This document shows positions 22,460-35,153 of a stretch of DNA of 64,000 nt, piece after piece (position 1 is the first letter of the stretch; each line of letters starts with the position of its first letter). Made by a program: the position numbers and the translations under genes. Source of the DNA: Polytrichum commune (Eukaryota; Streptophyta; Polytrichopsida; Polytrichales; Polytrichaceae); assembly GCA_950295325.1 (NCBI GenBank), contig OX485803.1:28708001-28772000 (forward strand), written 5' to 3'. The notes below the pieces were generated by a model, which saw only the letters and a program-made list of their open reading frames with translations, ran no database searches and was not told the origin of the DNA.

Positions 22460-25400
22460 TTACAAGACCCCTCGAGTAGAGACTGCAAGCTGGATTCTAT
22501 CTGCTAACTCGTCAACACTGACGTTACCAAGCTCTCCTCCATGCCTAGTCCGCACAGTAAGTGTTTGGCTCTCAACTTCCTTAGGGCCAACAACAGCCAT
22601 GACAGGTATTTTCTGTGTCTCTGCATTTCGTATCAACTTACCGAGTCGCTCACCAAATATAACTTCAGCCCTTATATCCTTTGCTAACAACTTGGCCACC
22701 ACACTCTTGCAGTAATCAACCTGCAGCACAAGGAAAAATCATTAGTACAAGATGTAGTTTACTTTGACACTATGTGGCTTTTGTTCATGGTTTAGGTAGG
22801 CATTTGACTTGGGCCAAAAGACGGCTATATAAAAATGAACCACTTATCAAACTTGTCAAAAGCGGCCAACACCCTACCAAACCAAGAGTTTTTAAGAATC
22901 TTAAAAGATGATGCTACTATAAACAGAAATACCCAGATAATTGTCCACAGGAATTACATGAGGTGACTGGTGGGACGGAGCACTATGCCAAAATGGTGAG
23001 TTCTCGTGCCAAGTACACTACTTATTATGGTGAAATCTGTGGGCCACCCTATTGAGCTTAATTCCATACTACAATATTGGGGCATAACATTGTGGGAGCA
23101 CACTATTTACCAACCCACAGAAATTTATAATTAAAGGGTCCACAGTGTAGGTTACAGTGTCTTTTTTTGATTGAAAATAATGTGCATTTAAAAAGACTTC
23201 CACCTTAGGGGAAGGAAGTGGAGCTTTATGCGGAAAAGTGATATTCAAGCTAAGTATACTTATTATGGTGAATATTGTGGGCCAACCTAATGAGCTTATT
23301 TCCACACTAAAAACATTGTGGACAACATGCGGGTGGACACTATCTAACACTCCACAAGATTAGAACTCCACATTGTAGGTTACATTATTTCTAATGGATT
23401 GAAGATAATGCGCATTTTCAAAACTTCCAACTTAGAGAAAGGAGCTGGGTATGCCACAGGTGCATGACAAGTGTAACCAGGGTTGCACAGTATTTTCTTT
23501 GCATGATGGTGTATATTGTGGGCCACACTAAGTCATACTATACATCTACCCACAGTGTTTACCATAATCAGTGTAGAGAAGTTCTCCAGCATAAGTGTAA
23601 GGGAGGAACAGAATGTTACCTCATGATCTGTCACAGGAAGCAAGCGACACTGAACAGGAGCAAGCCACAAGGGGAAGTCACCGGCATAATTTTCCACCAA
23701 TATCCCAAAGAACCTCTCAATAGAACCCAAGATAGCTCTGTGAATCATGATGGGCTGCTTCCTTGAGGTTTCCGCATCTACGTACACCATGTTGAACCTT
23801 TCAGGTAGGTTGAAGTCCACCTGACAGCAGGGAAACTCAGATGAGTAATATGGGTATTTTCTGACAACTTAACAGGTTGACAAGAAAGGCTTTGTATTCC
23901 AACATTTAATAGATAATAAAGTGAAATAACTGTGAAAAATATTCATAGCCTTATGAGTGTTTTCAGGACATAGATTGGTAAAACCCTCATTAGACATCTT
24001 TATTCAAATGTCCCCTACACGTATTCTAGAATAAACTCATTATATGAGAGCAGGGGAACTTGTCCTTTTGGAAATCAGTAGTGCTGATTGTCAGCAATAT
24101 TCAAAGGTGTACACTAATTGAAATACAGAGTGTAGTGTAGCTGTAGCTGTAGGAAACGACGAGTCTGACAATTTGCAGATCTTGCTTTCCACTTCTACAA
24201 CCTACCTCGTAGGACCACCTTTCAGACACCTCAGGTCTCAAAGACTCTTGAAATATATGATAGGTATAAGGGGTATTGTGAGTACTGGATAGTTGAGTTT
24301 TAAGTCTAAAGAACTCAGCAAGTGGAGCCAGGAGTCTGGTCGTCCCTGATTGAAAAATAGTAACCGGCAGACATACCTGGATGGTAGAGCACTGCCACTT
24401 TCTGCCGATTGCATCCTCTATCTTGATATCAATTTTGGGACCATAGAAGGCACCACCACCTTCATCAATTCCATAATCCCAGCCCTTGTCCTCAAGGGCG
24501 TCTTTTAAGGCCATGGTTGACTTCTCCCAGATTTCATCAGAGCCCACAGATTTTTCAGGCCTTGTTGAGAGATTGATCTCAAATCTCGAGAATCCAAATT
24601 GCTTCAGGACATCCTCTGTTAGATCAAGTACGCCCCGAATCTCATCCCTAATTTGGTCAGGAAGGCAAAAAATGTGTCCATCATCCTGACAAAGATACAT
24701 GAATATTAGAATAATCAAACCAGAGGCTGAACCTTGCTCATCAATAGTATGTCACTGAACTTCTTGCAATGTCTTGTCCATAATCCTAACTACAATGTCT
24801 TACCCACAAAATCTTGTAATGTTGATGACTATTTACAAGTCCTCAAAGGAAATAAGCACATGGCATAGAGGACGCAGAGATCTCTTCATTGCAGAAGAAG
24901 CTATAAATTCTTAAAGGTCCAAAGGCCCTATAGACGTAGACCCTATTCAAAATTAGCCCATTTGTCATATGCATTATTCCAATCATAGCATACATGATAT
25001 GTATAATGACCTATAGGGAGATTTGAGCTTGTACAACTGACCCAGACTAAGCTACATACAACATATATCTAATCATCATTGCTGCATATGACTATATTTT
25101 CACTTCCTCTTTTTAATAATTTACACTAAATAAGGATTCAATACCATGGACAATTGATGAAGAGAGAATGATTGATTTGAGAGAATAGAATTGAACCTGT
25201 GTGAAACCTCGAACACGAAACAGGCCATGCAAAGTTCCGGATCGCTCATACCGGTAAACTGTCCCCAGCTCTGCCACCCTCATGGGCAGTTCTCGGTATG
25301 ATCTAAGTGTGTCTTTGTAAACCTGAATATGGAAGGGACAATTCATAGGCCTAATTTGGTATAACTCGTCCTCAATCTGCATTTGATCGAACATATTCTC

Positions 25401-28400
25401 CTTGTAGAAATCATAATGTCCACTAGTTTTCCATAAGTCGAGCTTCGCGATATGGGGGGTGTAAAGCAGCTCGTAACCTCTTGCCAAGTGTACTTTTTTC
25501 CAGTAGTCTTCAATGATGTGGCGCACTCTAGCTCCTTTAGGGTGCCAGAACACTAGACCTCCTCCTGCATCTTCCTGGAGGAGTGCAAAATTAGAAAGTC
25601 AGGAATACCCCAAAGTCAGTGATCACACCCCCAAAGAGAAGTCCAACACTTTTAGCTTTGCACGCACTTCTTGTAGGATATGAAACACGCCATTAGTGCA
25701 TGATGATTAGCAATTCCAATACAAGTGTGTAGCCATTTCCCTCCTATTTTTGGAGGTCATATGAAAACCTTATTCCTTATCAAAGCATTGATTCTCATTC
25801 TTAATAAATGAGCATATGAGTCCCCCCCACTATGATGTTGACTATTGACCCTGGAATGGTTAACAATTTTGAGCATGTAGTCCAATCTCTTTTAAGCACG
25901 TGTCCTTTTCAGTGTCTGTTCTTAGATCCACTCGTGACCAGACACCACTCAAATATAGGTGTCTGATTAAGCTAAGCAAACAAATTAACTCAGCTTACCT
26001 TAGGCAGTGTTGAGAAGCAACATAAGTTCAGTGCCTCAACTGGTAACAGTCCTAATAATACTAAACAAACCTACGTGCTCTTTCTCAAGATAAAATAAAA
26101 GGTTTTTAACTTTTTCAAAGGCACCGATGGGCAGTAGCCTTTCCATATTATCCATCACTTACAATGACCAAAACTAAATTACATAATGACCTTAAATGCC
26201 CATAAGTTCTTCAGTGGAATTGAGGACAACAACTGCAATTATCAAATACCTGAATGGAGAAGAGATTCAGATCTTGTCCAAGGCGTCGATGATCCCGGCG
26301 CTTCGCCTCCTCTTGTTGGACACGGTAAGCCTTCAACTGCTCCTCAGTCTCCCATGCGGTCCCATAGATTCTTTGCAGCATTTGATTTTTCTCATCACCC
26401 CTCCAATACGCTCCCGCAACAAATTCAAGCTCAACTGCTCGTCGGTTAATTTGTCCCGTCCTCTCCACATGAGGCCCTGCACACAGGTCCCACCAATCCT
26501 CTCCTGCAACCAGTCCACAAAAGGGCAGAGTGAGAACATCAACAGTCATTAACTTACTACATTCCATCAAAAAATATGTAACGTATGTGGATCTTGTGTG
26601 ATCACTCCTCTAACCACACTCCTTAATTTGAGTGGTGTACGGCAAGGCTCGTATTTAAAAATGGACCACCAAAAATGACATATGTTACAATAAGATTGAA
26701 CTATGTGCTTAAATACAGACATTGTTCTAAACATAATAGTATACACAAATTGAGAGGCCCTATGTGATCACTTAAAACAGAAACTGAATCTTCACTTTTG
26801 CATCTAAACTCCAAATTAAAACTTGAAATGACAATCTTCCCGTATTTCAATTGCTAACCAGGTGAGATAATTTTCAATTCGGACTGACAACCAACCTTGG
26901 CTGCGGAGTTAATAGTGGCCGCAATAAGGCCACATCGCTTAGATTCATGCTAAGTTATACCAAGGTGAACATGAACAAGTGATTAACCATCCTAAAGCAA
27001 TTGTAAGCAACAATGTTCACATCCTCTCACGCCTTCTGCCAGACCACAACTTCAAATTTACAAATGGTCACAAAAGCATACCGATTTTATAGATTGTGAT
27101 TGGCTCTGTCTTGATACCCTCCAATATCTCAAGCTTGTAGGGCTCATTTATGGCCTTGATACGTCTTTCGGCCTCCTCCCTAGATACCTCCTCCCTTACG
27201 AGGGGCAAATTCCGGCTGATTATCCGATCCTAGACACACAACACAAATCAAGCAACCATAAAATCATTGAATTAGGGTTCACAGCCATATAACCTAATTG
27301 AAGACCTCATTTTTTTACTAAGCATTCCAATAAAAATGCAAAAACAACAAACCTACCATTTCCTTCTTGATCTTCTTCAAGTCTTTCTCTGTGAAGGGCT
27401 CTTTCATGTCGAAATCGTAAAAGAAGCCCTTCTCAATCCAAGGGCCAATCGTGACCTGAGCATCTGGAAAAAGCTTCTGCACAGCCATAGCCAGAATATG
27501 TGCACTCTGCACACCCAAAGTGAAAGAATCCCAAACTACTAGGTAAGAATAACAGCACTTTGAAAATAGAACATCTTTGTAAGTGTCAGTGTTCAAACAA
27601 CGGCTACAGCATGTGTACTACCTCAATTGAGATACAAGGAAACCAGGAGAGGTAACACAAAACCCCAAAGTCCAAAGTCCAGTTTATTCAAGAGAACACC
27701 CTATTTCTGCTCATCAAGTGCATTTCAGTCTTGTTGTCAAAGTCTTGTTGCCGAGTAAGGATCATCAAATGTTTCCCACCCAAATTACCAACGAATAGAA
27801 GCAACCAGCTGAGTTTCAAATCCTTGTCTTGTCATGAGTTTCTGCTACATCTCCAGAAATAACGGGAAGACTCAAGCAAATGTTGTGTGACATGTGTTCT
27901 AAGACCTCAAATTTGACAAAGAAACCAGGAGAGACAAGACAGAACCCTGACTTGGGAAAACAAAAGCCAGATGTTTTGTACTGAACAAGAAAACACCCTT
28001 TTTTAAATATACTTTGCATACAAAATGCACAAAACCCTCTGTACTACTGACTCCTGCAAAATTGAGGATAAAAGTTGCCTGATGGCCCACTTTGCAGAAA
28101 AACGACAAGCTACCAGATACAGTAGAATTTGGGTCAAACTATGTAAGAATAACAGAATCTACCTCACAAATGTGCATGCAAAATGCACAAAAACTCTCCA
28201 TGACTGGCTCCCGCAAAATTGAAGATAAGTTGCCTGATTAATCATGGCCCACTTTGCAGAAAAAAAGACAAGCTACCAAATACAATCGAATTTGGACTCC
28301 CACTCTTTCTTTAGTGTAACCTGGAACATGGAGGGAACAGAATTACCGTGCATAGACAAAACCCTGGAGTAGGAAACTTAAAAGCCAAAAGTTTGGTTTA

Positions 28401-29781
28401 TTCAAGAAAACACCCTATTGTTTCTAAAAGGGCTTTGCCAAGCTCCCCTCTTAAAAATCCTCCAAACCCCTGATGAAACACTTTGCATACAAAATGCACA
28501 AAACCCTGGATAGATAAGAGAAAACCCTGGAGTAGGAAAAACAAAAGCCAAAAGTTGGTTTATTCAAGAAAACACCCTATTATTGTTTCTAAAAGGCTTT
28601 GACAAGCTCCCCTCTTAGAAACTCTCCAAACCCTTAATAATGCAGTTTGCATACAAAACCCCAAAACCCTCTGCACTACTGGCTCCCACAGAATTGAAGA
28701 CGAAAAGTTGCCTGATTATGCAGAGATGAGATGATGATGCCTACCAGATACACTCAAATTTGAGACCCCAATCTTTTTTTCTGCGTGTAACCTGGAACAT
28801 GGGAGAATGGTCTCACCGTGTGACGAATTTTGAGAAGATTTTCGGACGATTCATTGGTAGGCAGGGTGATTAGCTTCTTCTCCTCTTCTTCCACTACAAC
28901 CTCGACCTCAGACTCCGGCTTCACCACCGTTTCTTGGTCAGCTGCAAGAGATGCTACAGCTGCCATTTGCTCCTTGCTCACCCCACTGATTGCCCGAATC
29001 GGAATCCTTCCCAGCAGAGAGAACATGGCAATCTGCTGAAAAAATCGCGAGTTCGAGCTTGCCAGGGAAGAGGATGATGATGCATAGCTGCCCCCTACTT
29101 GTTGTTGGCTGCGGTGCACCCTGGATGCATACAACAAAGTCGAGTACAAAGACACTCTCCTGCACAATAATACAAAAGCAAAAATTAAATCTTAAAAGCA
29201 CCGCTCAATACACTTACCACTCTGACTCATCAACATGACTTTTGGTCAGGAGTTGATTGTTTTGCACACAACACCATTCATCCATGCTCGGCAAGCTCTT
29301 GGTGCATGCTTAAGGTAGTGTGGAGGTTTGAATGAAAATCATTCTATATCAATTCATTGAGGGTCAAACTCATATTTCCGCATGCAATCAAGAGATGCTA
29401 CAATGAATTTGACTCTCAATGATCCGAATCGGCTGCTCTTCATTCATATTCAAACACTTTGTCCGAGCATGCACCATCACATCACAAGTGGAAAGAAATC
29501 ATTGATTTTGTGTGTAAAACAACCAATGGAGAATCATCCCCCGAACCGTCCCGTTGAATTAGAGTATAACTAGTCACCCACAAAAGCCCCGTAACCCTGA
29601 ATTGATTGATGAAATTGCCACATTGGGTAAGGTTGCATCTCAAATATGAGTGAAAGAAAAATAAAAAGGAAGTATACCTCGACAATGTGACCGAAGAAGC
29701 AACGGGACAGAGCGAACAGCCGAGTGACCTAAGCGTTGGCAACGTCATCCTGGGCAACGACATCGCCGTTGCCGTCCCCAT
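22460..29781 (-). CDS. ThrRS: Threonyl-tRNA synthetase, organelle-type, 9 coding exons
   Basis: Charges tRNA-Thr with threonine, probably in plastid and/or mitochondrion. Exons in transcript order: 29678-29781, 28817-29159, 27357-27506, 27082-27229, 26250-26503, 25197-25574, 24377-24685, 23620-23820, 22460-22720. They sum to 2148 nt, 715 aa, all phase-consistent with GT/AG borders. The first ~100 residues are Ser/Arg/Ala-rich with few acids, a transit-peptide profile, and are split by an intron. There is no N-terminal TGS domain; the second additional domain begins at once. It shows the HxxxH pair (HTSAH, residues 148-152) and CAGPH (256-260), the zinc/editing-site residues of this domain. 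Class II catalytic core: RPMNCPFHI (zinc Cys), motif 2 [19 protein letters not shown] ending at 459, motif 3 [17 protein letters not shown] near 585-601. The HGTP anticodon-binding domain fills about 610-715. From memory it most resembles the organellar Arabidopsis enzyme (EMB2761 type). All key residues look intact, so I judge it functional. Confidence 0.95.
23020..23500 (+). repeat. ~240-bp direct repeat in ThrRS intron 8
   Basis: CTTATTATGGTGAA begins at 23020 and 23259; between them GTGGGCCA, TGAGCTTA, GGTTACA and GAAAATAATGTGCAT/GAAGATAATGCGCAT recur in order. The start of a third copy (TATTGTGGGCCACACTAAG) follows near 23515, close to exon 8. Confidence 0.75.
25658..26000 (+). repeat. 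Dispersed family F, copy 3, in ThrRS intron 5
   Basis: CTTCTTGTAGGATATGAAAC through CACTCAAATATAGGTGTCTG, with GAGCATGTAGTCCAATCTCT inside. Confidence 0.8.
26618..26745 (-). repeat. Dispersed family F, partial copy in ThrRS intron 4
   Basis: Inverted end fragment: TTTGAGTGGTGTACGG and AAGATTGAACTATGTGCTTA, matching the order in the 20.55-kb fragment. Confidence 0.6.
27660..28800 (+). repeat. Diverged repeats in ThrRS intron 2
   Basis: The block CAAGAAAACACCCTAT (or close) occurs near 27690, 27986, 28404 and 28564, each followed by variants of TTTGCATACAAAATGCACAA and by GGCTCCCGCAAAATTGAAGA. A copy of the exon-2 donor-side sequence (GTAACCTGGAACATGG then ACCGTG) occurs near 28317-28355. The 1310-bp intron is largely built from these units. 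Confidence 0.75.
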
Positions 29782-31004
29782 CTCTCACCCAAATCCACCT
29801 CAGACTCACCACCACAATTCCCAAACCCACAGAACTGGTCCCGAACCCAAAAAAATAAAATTGCGCACCGCCCTGCCTCCCCACCCCACAAAATCTTCTT
29901 CTGTGTATCTCCTCTGTCTCTCCTCCCTCCACACTCTGCCTACTTCGGAGCTGAAACTTGATGTAAAAGTTTTCTTGTGCTTAAAACCCTTTGTCTGCTG
30001 ACTTGAAATTACAAGCTCCCGTGTTTCCAAGTTTGTCTGAATGAATTTGAGGAGGTTCAAGTGGCAGGGCGAGGTCGGAGGCGGTTTCCTCCGAAACAGC
30101 AAGAGTGTGTGATGGATATGATACCCTCCACAAAACAAATTCTCATCGTTTCCGAAATCAGATCTTACTTTCTGCAAAACCTTTTTGTTATGCGTTCATA
30201 CTAGGGCCGCTGAGACAGGGACCAAGAGCTGTGACCATGAAAATCTAAGGGCCCTTGAAAATCATCGAAAGGCCGGACCACGGAAATAGAAATCCAATTC
30301 GCAATTGATGGGCCCTCAAGCTTAGAGTAAATGTGAAAGTGGACTGTGTTGAGGGATTAAAATATATTCTTTGGACACTCTAAAATGGATAAGTAGCCCT
30401 TATATCTATGTAATTTTTTACATATTCATCTTATGGAGTTTCATCACTAAAAGCCCAACCCATGAAACATAAGCATTTAGTGTTAGGTAGGACATCATGT
30501 AGATTATTCATCCATTTGAATTTATTTGGTCCATCAGGCCCTCATGGTCTAGTCCCAAGGGGGGGGGTGTGATTTGCAATGTCTAGTAAGGTCGTCCATT
30601 GGGATGGGACTTGTTCTAGAGGGTGGGTTGCAAGTTGGCGGGTAGGCCCTTCTTGTCCCTACTTTATTAATTTCAAATAAAAGAGGAAACACATGTGCAT
30701 ATGATGGGCTTGAATATCTATTTGGCAAAAAAATATTGTGCCAAAGTGGGTAGCAGGTTTACATGATTTGGCTTTATATCCTTCTTCTTAAAATTGGGCA
30801 ATCAAGCAATTCATGCCAATTGTTAAGAGATGTATCTCACTAATTGGATTGCTCAATAACTCCTTAAAACAATTTGATTTAACTCCCTTCAATTGTTGAA
30901 AACTGCACATACTTTAGTGTGCGGTGTTGTTACCCTATTATGGGTCCATTTTCATGCCTCAATTATTGTACTATCATTTAAAATAATTGATATGTATATG
31001 TACA

Positions 31005-31039
<35 letters not shown>

Positions 31040-31949
31040 TCAACAACTTCTATGCAATTAATATTAAGTGACCTCATTATTATTAATCATATACCTCAAA
31101 TGAAAATAGTATGTTCACCCTTGGTATAAGGGACCAACTATTACACATATCACACATACCACAACCAACGACTACAATTTAGGAATGGTCTATTGATTTT
31201 AAAGTTTGACATTTAGTGTTAAGGCTATGTGTTCTATGTTAGTTTCTGGGTTTTAGTTTAGTAAATGTGTTTAGTAAAGTGGGACTCGGGCTTGTTTCTG
31301 TTTAAATATCTTTTTGGTTAGGACTATGTGTGTTAGGCACCTTATAGGAATTTGAGAGAAGGATTTCAATAGTTTATGGATTTTGGGGTAGGGAATTTGT
31401 AGGCCTTGTGGGAGTTTAACAACTATTGTATGTATAGTGCCCCTTATTTCTACCGTGATTATAATGGGTGGTAGTACAGTCCACCTTAGCTGGGAGTGGG
31501 TGAGAATGGTGTGTATATCAAGTTTTCAGCTGGTAGCTTCTGCGGGGAATCTATCGTTGCAGTAAGTGAATTCAAATATTTGTACTTTGAGGTTCGGGTT
31601 GGGTGTGAAGGGTGTTTAAGTGGAGTTGGGCATTTACATCTTGGTAGATAACATGTGCATGGGAATAGCCATGAGGGTATGGTGTTGTCAAGAGGCCTTT
31701 AATGTAATCATCGTCGAACAACGTAAAGCAACGGATTGTGGGCTGAGCTAATAATGTATTTACTTGTGCGCGTACTATTTTATCATGTTAGTTTGTCCTT
31801 AGATTGTTTGTGTGTTTATTTATGCAACATGATAGTAGGTGGAGGCATGTGTCATTATGGTCGGATGTACATAGGTTACATGTTGGGGATATGTCTTGTT
31901 TGAGGATGTGTTTTTTTTCAATAGTTCTAAGCGGACCAAACTAACAGAC
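29782..31949. other. Upstream of ThrRS; no gene recognised
   Basis: 29782-30180 should contain the ThrRS promoter and 5' UTR, but I see no motif I would defend. Beyond the solitary 240-bp repeat relative, the DNA is AT-rich with a (TG)(TA)n run at about 31005-31039 and no convincing frame. Confidence 0.6.
30201..30352 (+). repeat. Solitary relative of the 240-bp repeat
   Basis: Contains AGCTGTGACCATGAAAATCT, AAGGGCCCTTGAAAATCATC, AAAGGCCGG, GATGGGCCCTCAAGCTTAG and GTGAAAGTGGACTGTGTTGA in the same order and spacing as units of the 17.4-18.6 kb array. It lies about 420 bp upstream of the ThrRS start codon. Confidence 0.85.
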
Positions 31950-31952
31950 TAA

Positions 31953-32464
31953 TGCCCCCTCCCCACTTGACATTAGCTAAGCCTAAAAGTGGGTTCTTAA
32001 AAATGAGCGTTCACACCATCAACATTATCTAGTGCCGAGCCTAGTTGGCAAATGATGTGGCATGGCTTAAAAGTGGAGGTTTTAAGCTAAAACTACCGAC
32101 CCTCCCATCGGTACCTAGACTTGAGGCAAGAATGTAGGACCTCTAAAAGTGTTGCCTCCCACTCTTGTGATTGGTTGCTTTTAGTCTTAGCTATGAGGGC
32201 ACGAGGAGCTCCATTAACAAAAACCGATGGTAAGTATTAAGGCATTTGGGGATGGGACAAAAACTATCCAACATTCATTGGTTGGTAGATGAAAACAATG
32301 AACATGTGTGAAAGCTACTTAACTAAAACCTACTTGGAAATCTCCGGAGCAAGTTCTTGTAGGTGCATTGGGATAGCCGGACGTGTCCGCTATAACCGAG
32401 GGAGCTTTACCTGGGTTTTAGGGAAGTCTTTGGTTATTTGCTAATGTCAAGTGGGGAGGGGGCA
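31953..32464. mobile_element. Tourist/Harbinger-like MITE
   Basis: The 512-bp element has terminal repeats beginning TGCCCCCTCCCCACTTGACA, exactly complementary at the other end (…TGTCAAGTGGGGAGGGGGCA), about 25 bp in all. TAA stands on both sides (31950-31952, 32465-32467). The 3-bp TAA duplication favours PIF/Harbinger; the CCCTCCCC end recalls Stowaway, which would use TA. No gene inside. Confidence 0.85.
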
Positions 32465-32559
32465 TAAGAAACAAAGTGTATCTAAACAAATGTGGAGGGG
32501 GTAAGAATTTTAAGTAGCTTGTCATCAGATTTCAGGTAGAAATTATGTGCCAACAAATG

Positions 32560-33760
32560 CTTAAACCCTTACCAAAAAAACAGAGCCAAATTTATGGGCA
32601 TGAAGCCAATGCAGTAGCAGCAAGGACCAACATGTGGCAGCTAGTTCTTTGGTTAACTATGTTCAACAATACCCAAGCTTTAGCCACACAGAATGTAGTT
32701 CTCCTATTTCGTAATAAACTTGTATGCCAAAAATTTGCAAGTATTTTATAAAAATTACAATTTACAGAATCGCAGCGTCGAATGTAGCTGTAGCAACAAA
32801 AATCACATTGTGCAACAAAAGCCAATGTAGAGGCACCAGAGGGTAATAAAAATCATATTTAACCTCAAAGTAGATCAAGCATTGCATCTCACATTCAAAC
32901 TAAGGAAAGAAAAATTACAGTAGAACAATTACATAATCAAAATTACCAGCTTTGGAGTCTTCAGTTTAGCTGTGGCTTATGTCAACGAAGTCGAAAGAAA
33001 AGTTGTATAAATATGGCAGCGGGCAATTTAAGAATTTGTACCACAAAACTCATAAGCCTTAGCCTCACAAAATAGAACGACGACCTCACAACCAAATAGA
33101 GAGAAAAATAATTGCAAGCATCGAAATTACCAATCTGTGAGCGCAGAACTTTGATGTAGCTACAACCATCAAAATCAATGCAAAAGTAGAAGACAAATTG
33201 CAAAAATGAAGCAGCATGCTCTTTTAGTATTTGATCTACAAAACAATCTACAAGCTTTAACCTCATAACGTAGACCAACGACCTCCCAAATCAAACTAAG
33301 GCATTTTAAATACAACCCAAAAAATTGCAAGAATACTAATTATCAACCAATCATGCAAAATTTAGCTTGGGTTGCAAACCTTTGAAGTCGTAACAAGAAT
33401 TGCAAAAAACAGATAACAGTCTCTTTCAGTTTCTATTCCACAAAACCCAGCTATTTTAGCTTCACAAAAGAGATCAACGATCTGGAATCACACTGACAGT
33501 AGAATAATCTCAACCTGGAAAAACGCAAGAAATGAAATTACTTGTGAGCACCAAATTTGGTTATATCTACAGCGAACAATGAATTGTGGAAATGTGGCAG
33601 CAGGGTATTTTGTATATGTTCCACAGAGCCCACAAACTTTAGTCATACCCACCCTCTTGTAAATCAACCATCTTGCAATGTCGCAGACTTTTGAAGCTCG
33701 ACACAAAATTCAAGCAAAATTGTGCCCAAAGATACCATAAATGCAATGCAGAAAGAAGCA
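32560..33760 (-). repeat. Highly diverged ~200-bp tandem repeat array
   Basis: Successive segments repeat the order: CCTCACA/CCTCATA with A…GACC/GACGACCTC, an A-rich stretch ending ATTGCAAG, AAATTACCA, a GCAAAATTTAG/GCAGAACTTTGATGTAGCTAC block, then a CAGC…TTT…GTATTT block. Minus-strand translations echo each other (ILKEHAASFLQFV, ILKLPAAIFIQLF, KYPAATFPQFI). Perhaps five or six units. Not a gene as far as I can see. Confidence 0.55.
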
Positions 33761-35153
33761 CCAAAATGAAGAAAAAATGCTAAAAAAATAAAGAAAAGTT
33801 GACAGCAAAACAATCCTAAAAGCTGCCAAATTTTCCACCAGAAACAATGTGGCATTCTCCTCCACGGCACAACAGCCTCTAACCGTAAATTGCACACAAA
33901 AATGAAGTTTGAGCATCCTAAGTAGATAAGTTGAAGAAGATTCGGAGCTCAAAAATGTTGACAATGATAGGTGGGAGAGATTTGGGGAGGGATTAGATAA
34001 TACCAAAATAGGTTACCCACCCAAGTTGCCGGTTGAGACCACAACATTATTCTATTTGAATTGGAACAAATTTGAGCTTCAATTCAAGATTTCTGTGCAT
34101 GGTGGATCCTTCTGTGTGGTAGAGTGGAAATGGTGATTCAACAAAGCCCAAGTAACAAGGGTTAGTTCCTAGCAGACAAACATACAGGCAGGCATGAAGT
34201 AATCTATCAAGATACTACATATCCATCAAATTACCCGCCACTCCAAATGCAAGGAATTCTACTCAAATCTCATTGCCATGGGCACCATAAATGTTGCTGT
34301 AGACAGACTGTAAATGGTTGCTAATGGGTGCAAGTGCTTACGCGACTATGGAACAAATTGTATAGAAAAGAGGAAGCCCCTTAGCATGGACACCCACTGA
34401 ATTGCAACAACCCTTTTATGTAAAACTGAAATGACACAACACAATGAATGTTGTGAGGTTTCCTTCTATCTGATTGACTGCAACACTTAATTATGCAAAT
34501 CGGAAAAATACTGCATCACCAAGAGTGCAATACTTGCAGAGAAGAAAGATTTACATGTATCAACCTGTACCCACAAACCCTAGTGTTATGATCTTGTTCC
34601 ATACCCACAAGCTCCAAACAAAATGCATCAAACTTCTTCATCTTACACCCTACACTCAAAGTGTCGTTGTCTTTGGTTCCAAGTGGAGTAGAGTTGAGGT
34701 ATTGCCTTTGCAAAGATGACCCTCCCCAACCTGTCAAAGTTGTTTCCGGGGCTAGAAAACAGAGGCGGTCAAGTGCCTTCCCTGAAACATGAGCTTTCCC
34801 CGAGAATGGTGCCAACCACCAATTCCAGTTTTCAGAGAACAAATCAGGGCCCACTTCCATGTGGCGTGGGTAAAAGTTATTGTCTTCTAGTGGCTTTGGT
34901 CTATTTGACAGGCACATGGAAGTGTGCCCTAAGATTCACAAGGTATAATTTTCATCATGAACAAAGGCATGCCGTTGTCCAATAATAAGCACAAGTACTC
35001 ATCATGTGCAGGAAAATAATTAGCATACTGACCCTCATGCCCAATTAGGTCAAAACACTCACAGATTGAGGTGAATGTAAATAGCTGTCAGCACTGGGCA
35101 TCCACTGCCTTCACTACATTAGAAGAAGTGTTTAAAATTGGAGGCACATCACG
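33761..35153. other. Downstream of the pseudouridine synthase; no gene recognised
   Basis: 35.0-35.15 kb is likely 3' UTR of the pseudouridine synthase. A 133-codon minus-strand frame (34516-34917) includes FSENWNWWLAPFSGKAHVSG but resembles nothing I know, and a plus-strand frame overlaps it. Left unannotated. Confidence 0.5.

Noticed and set aside
29160-29167. ThrRS start at 29167 within exon 2
   Set aside because: The codon there is TTG; the bases TGCAG just before 29159 are a 3' splice site, and exon 29678-29781 with a true ATG joins in phase.
34516-34917. 133-codon minus-strand frame as a gene
   Set aside because: No recognisable domain and an overlapping plus-strand frame; likely 3' spacer.
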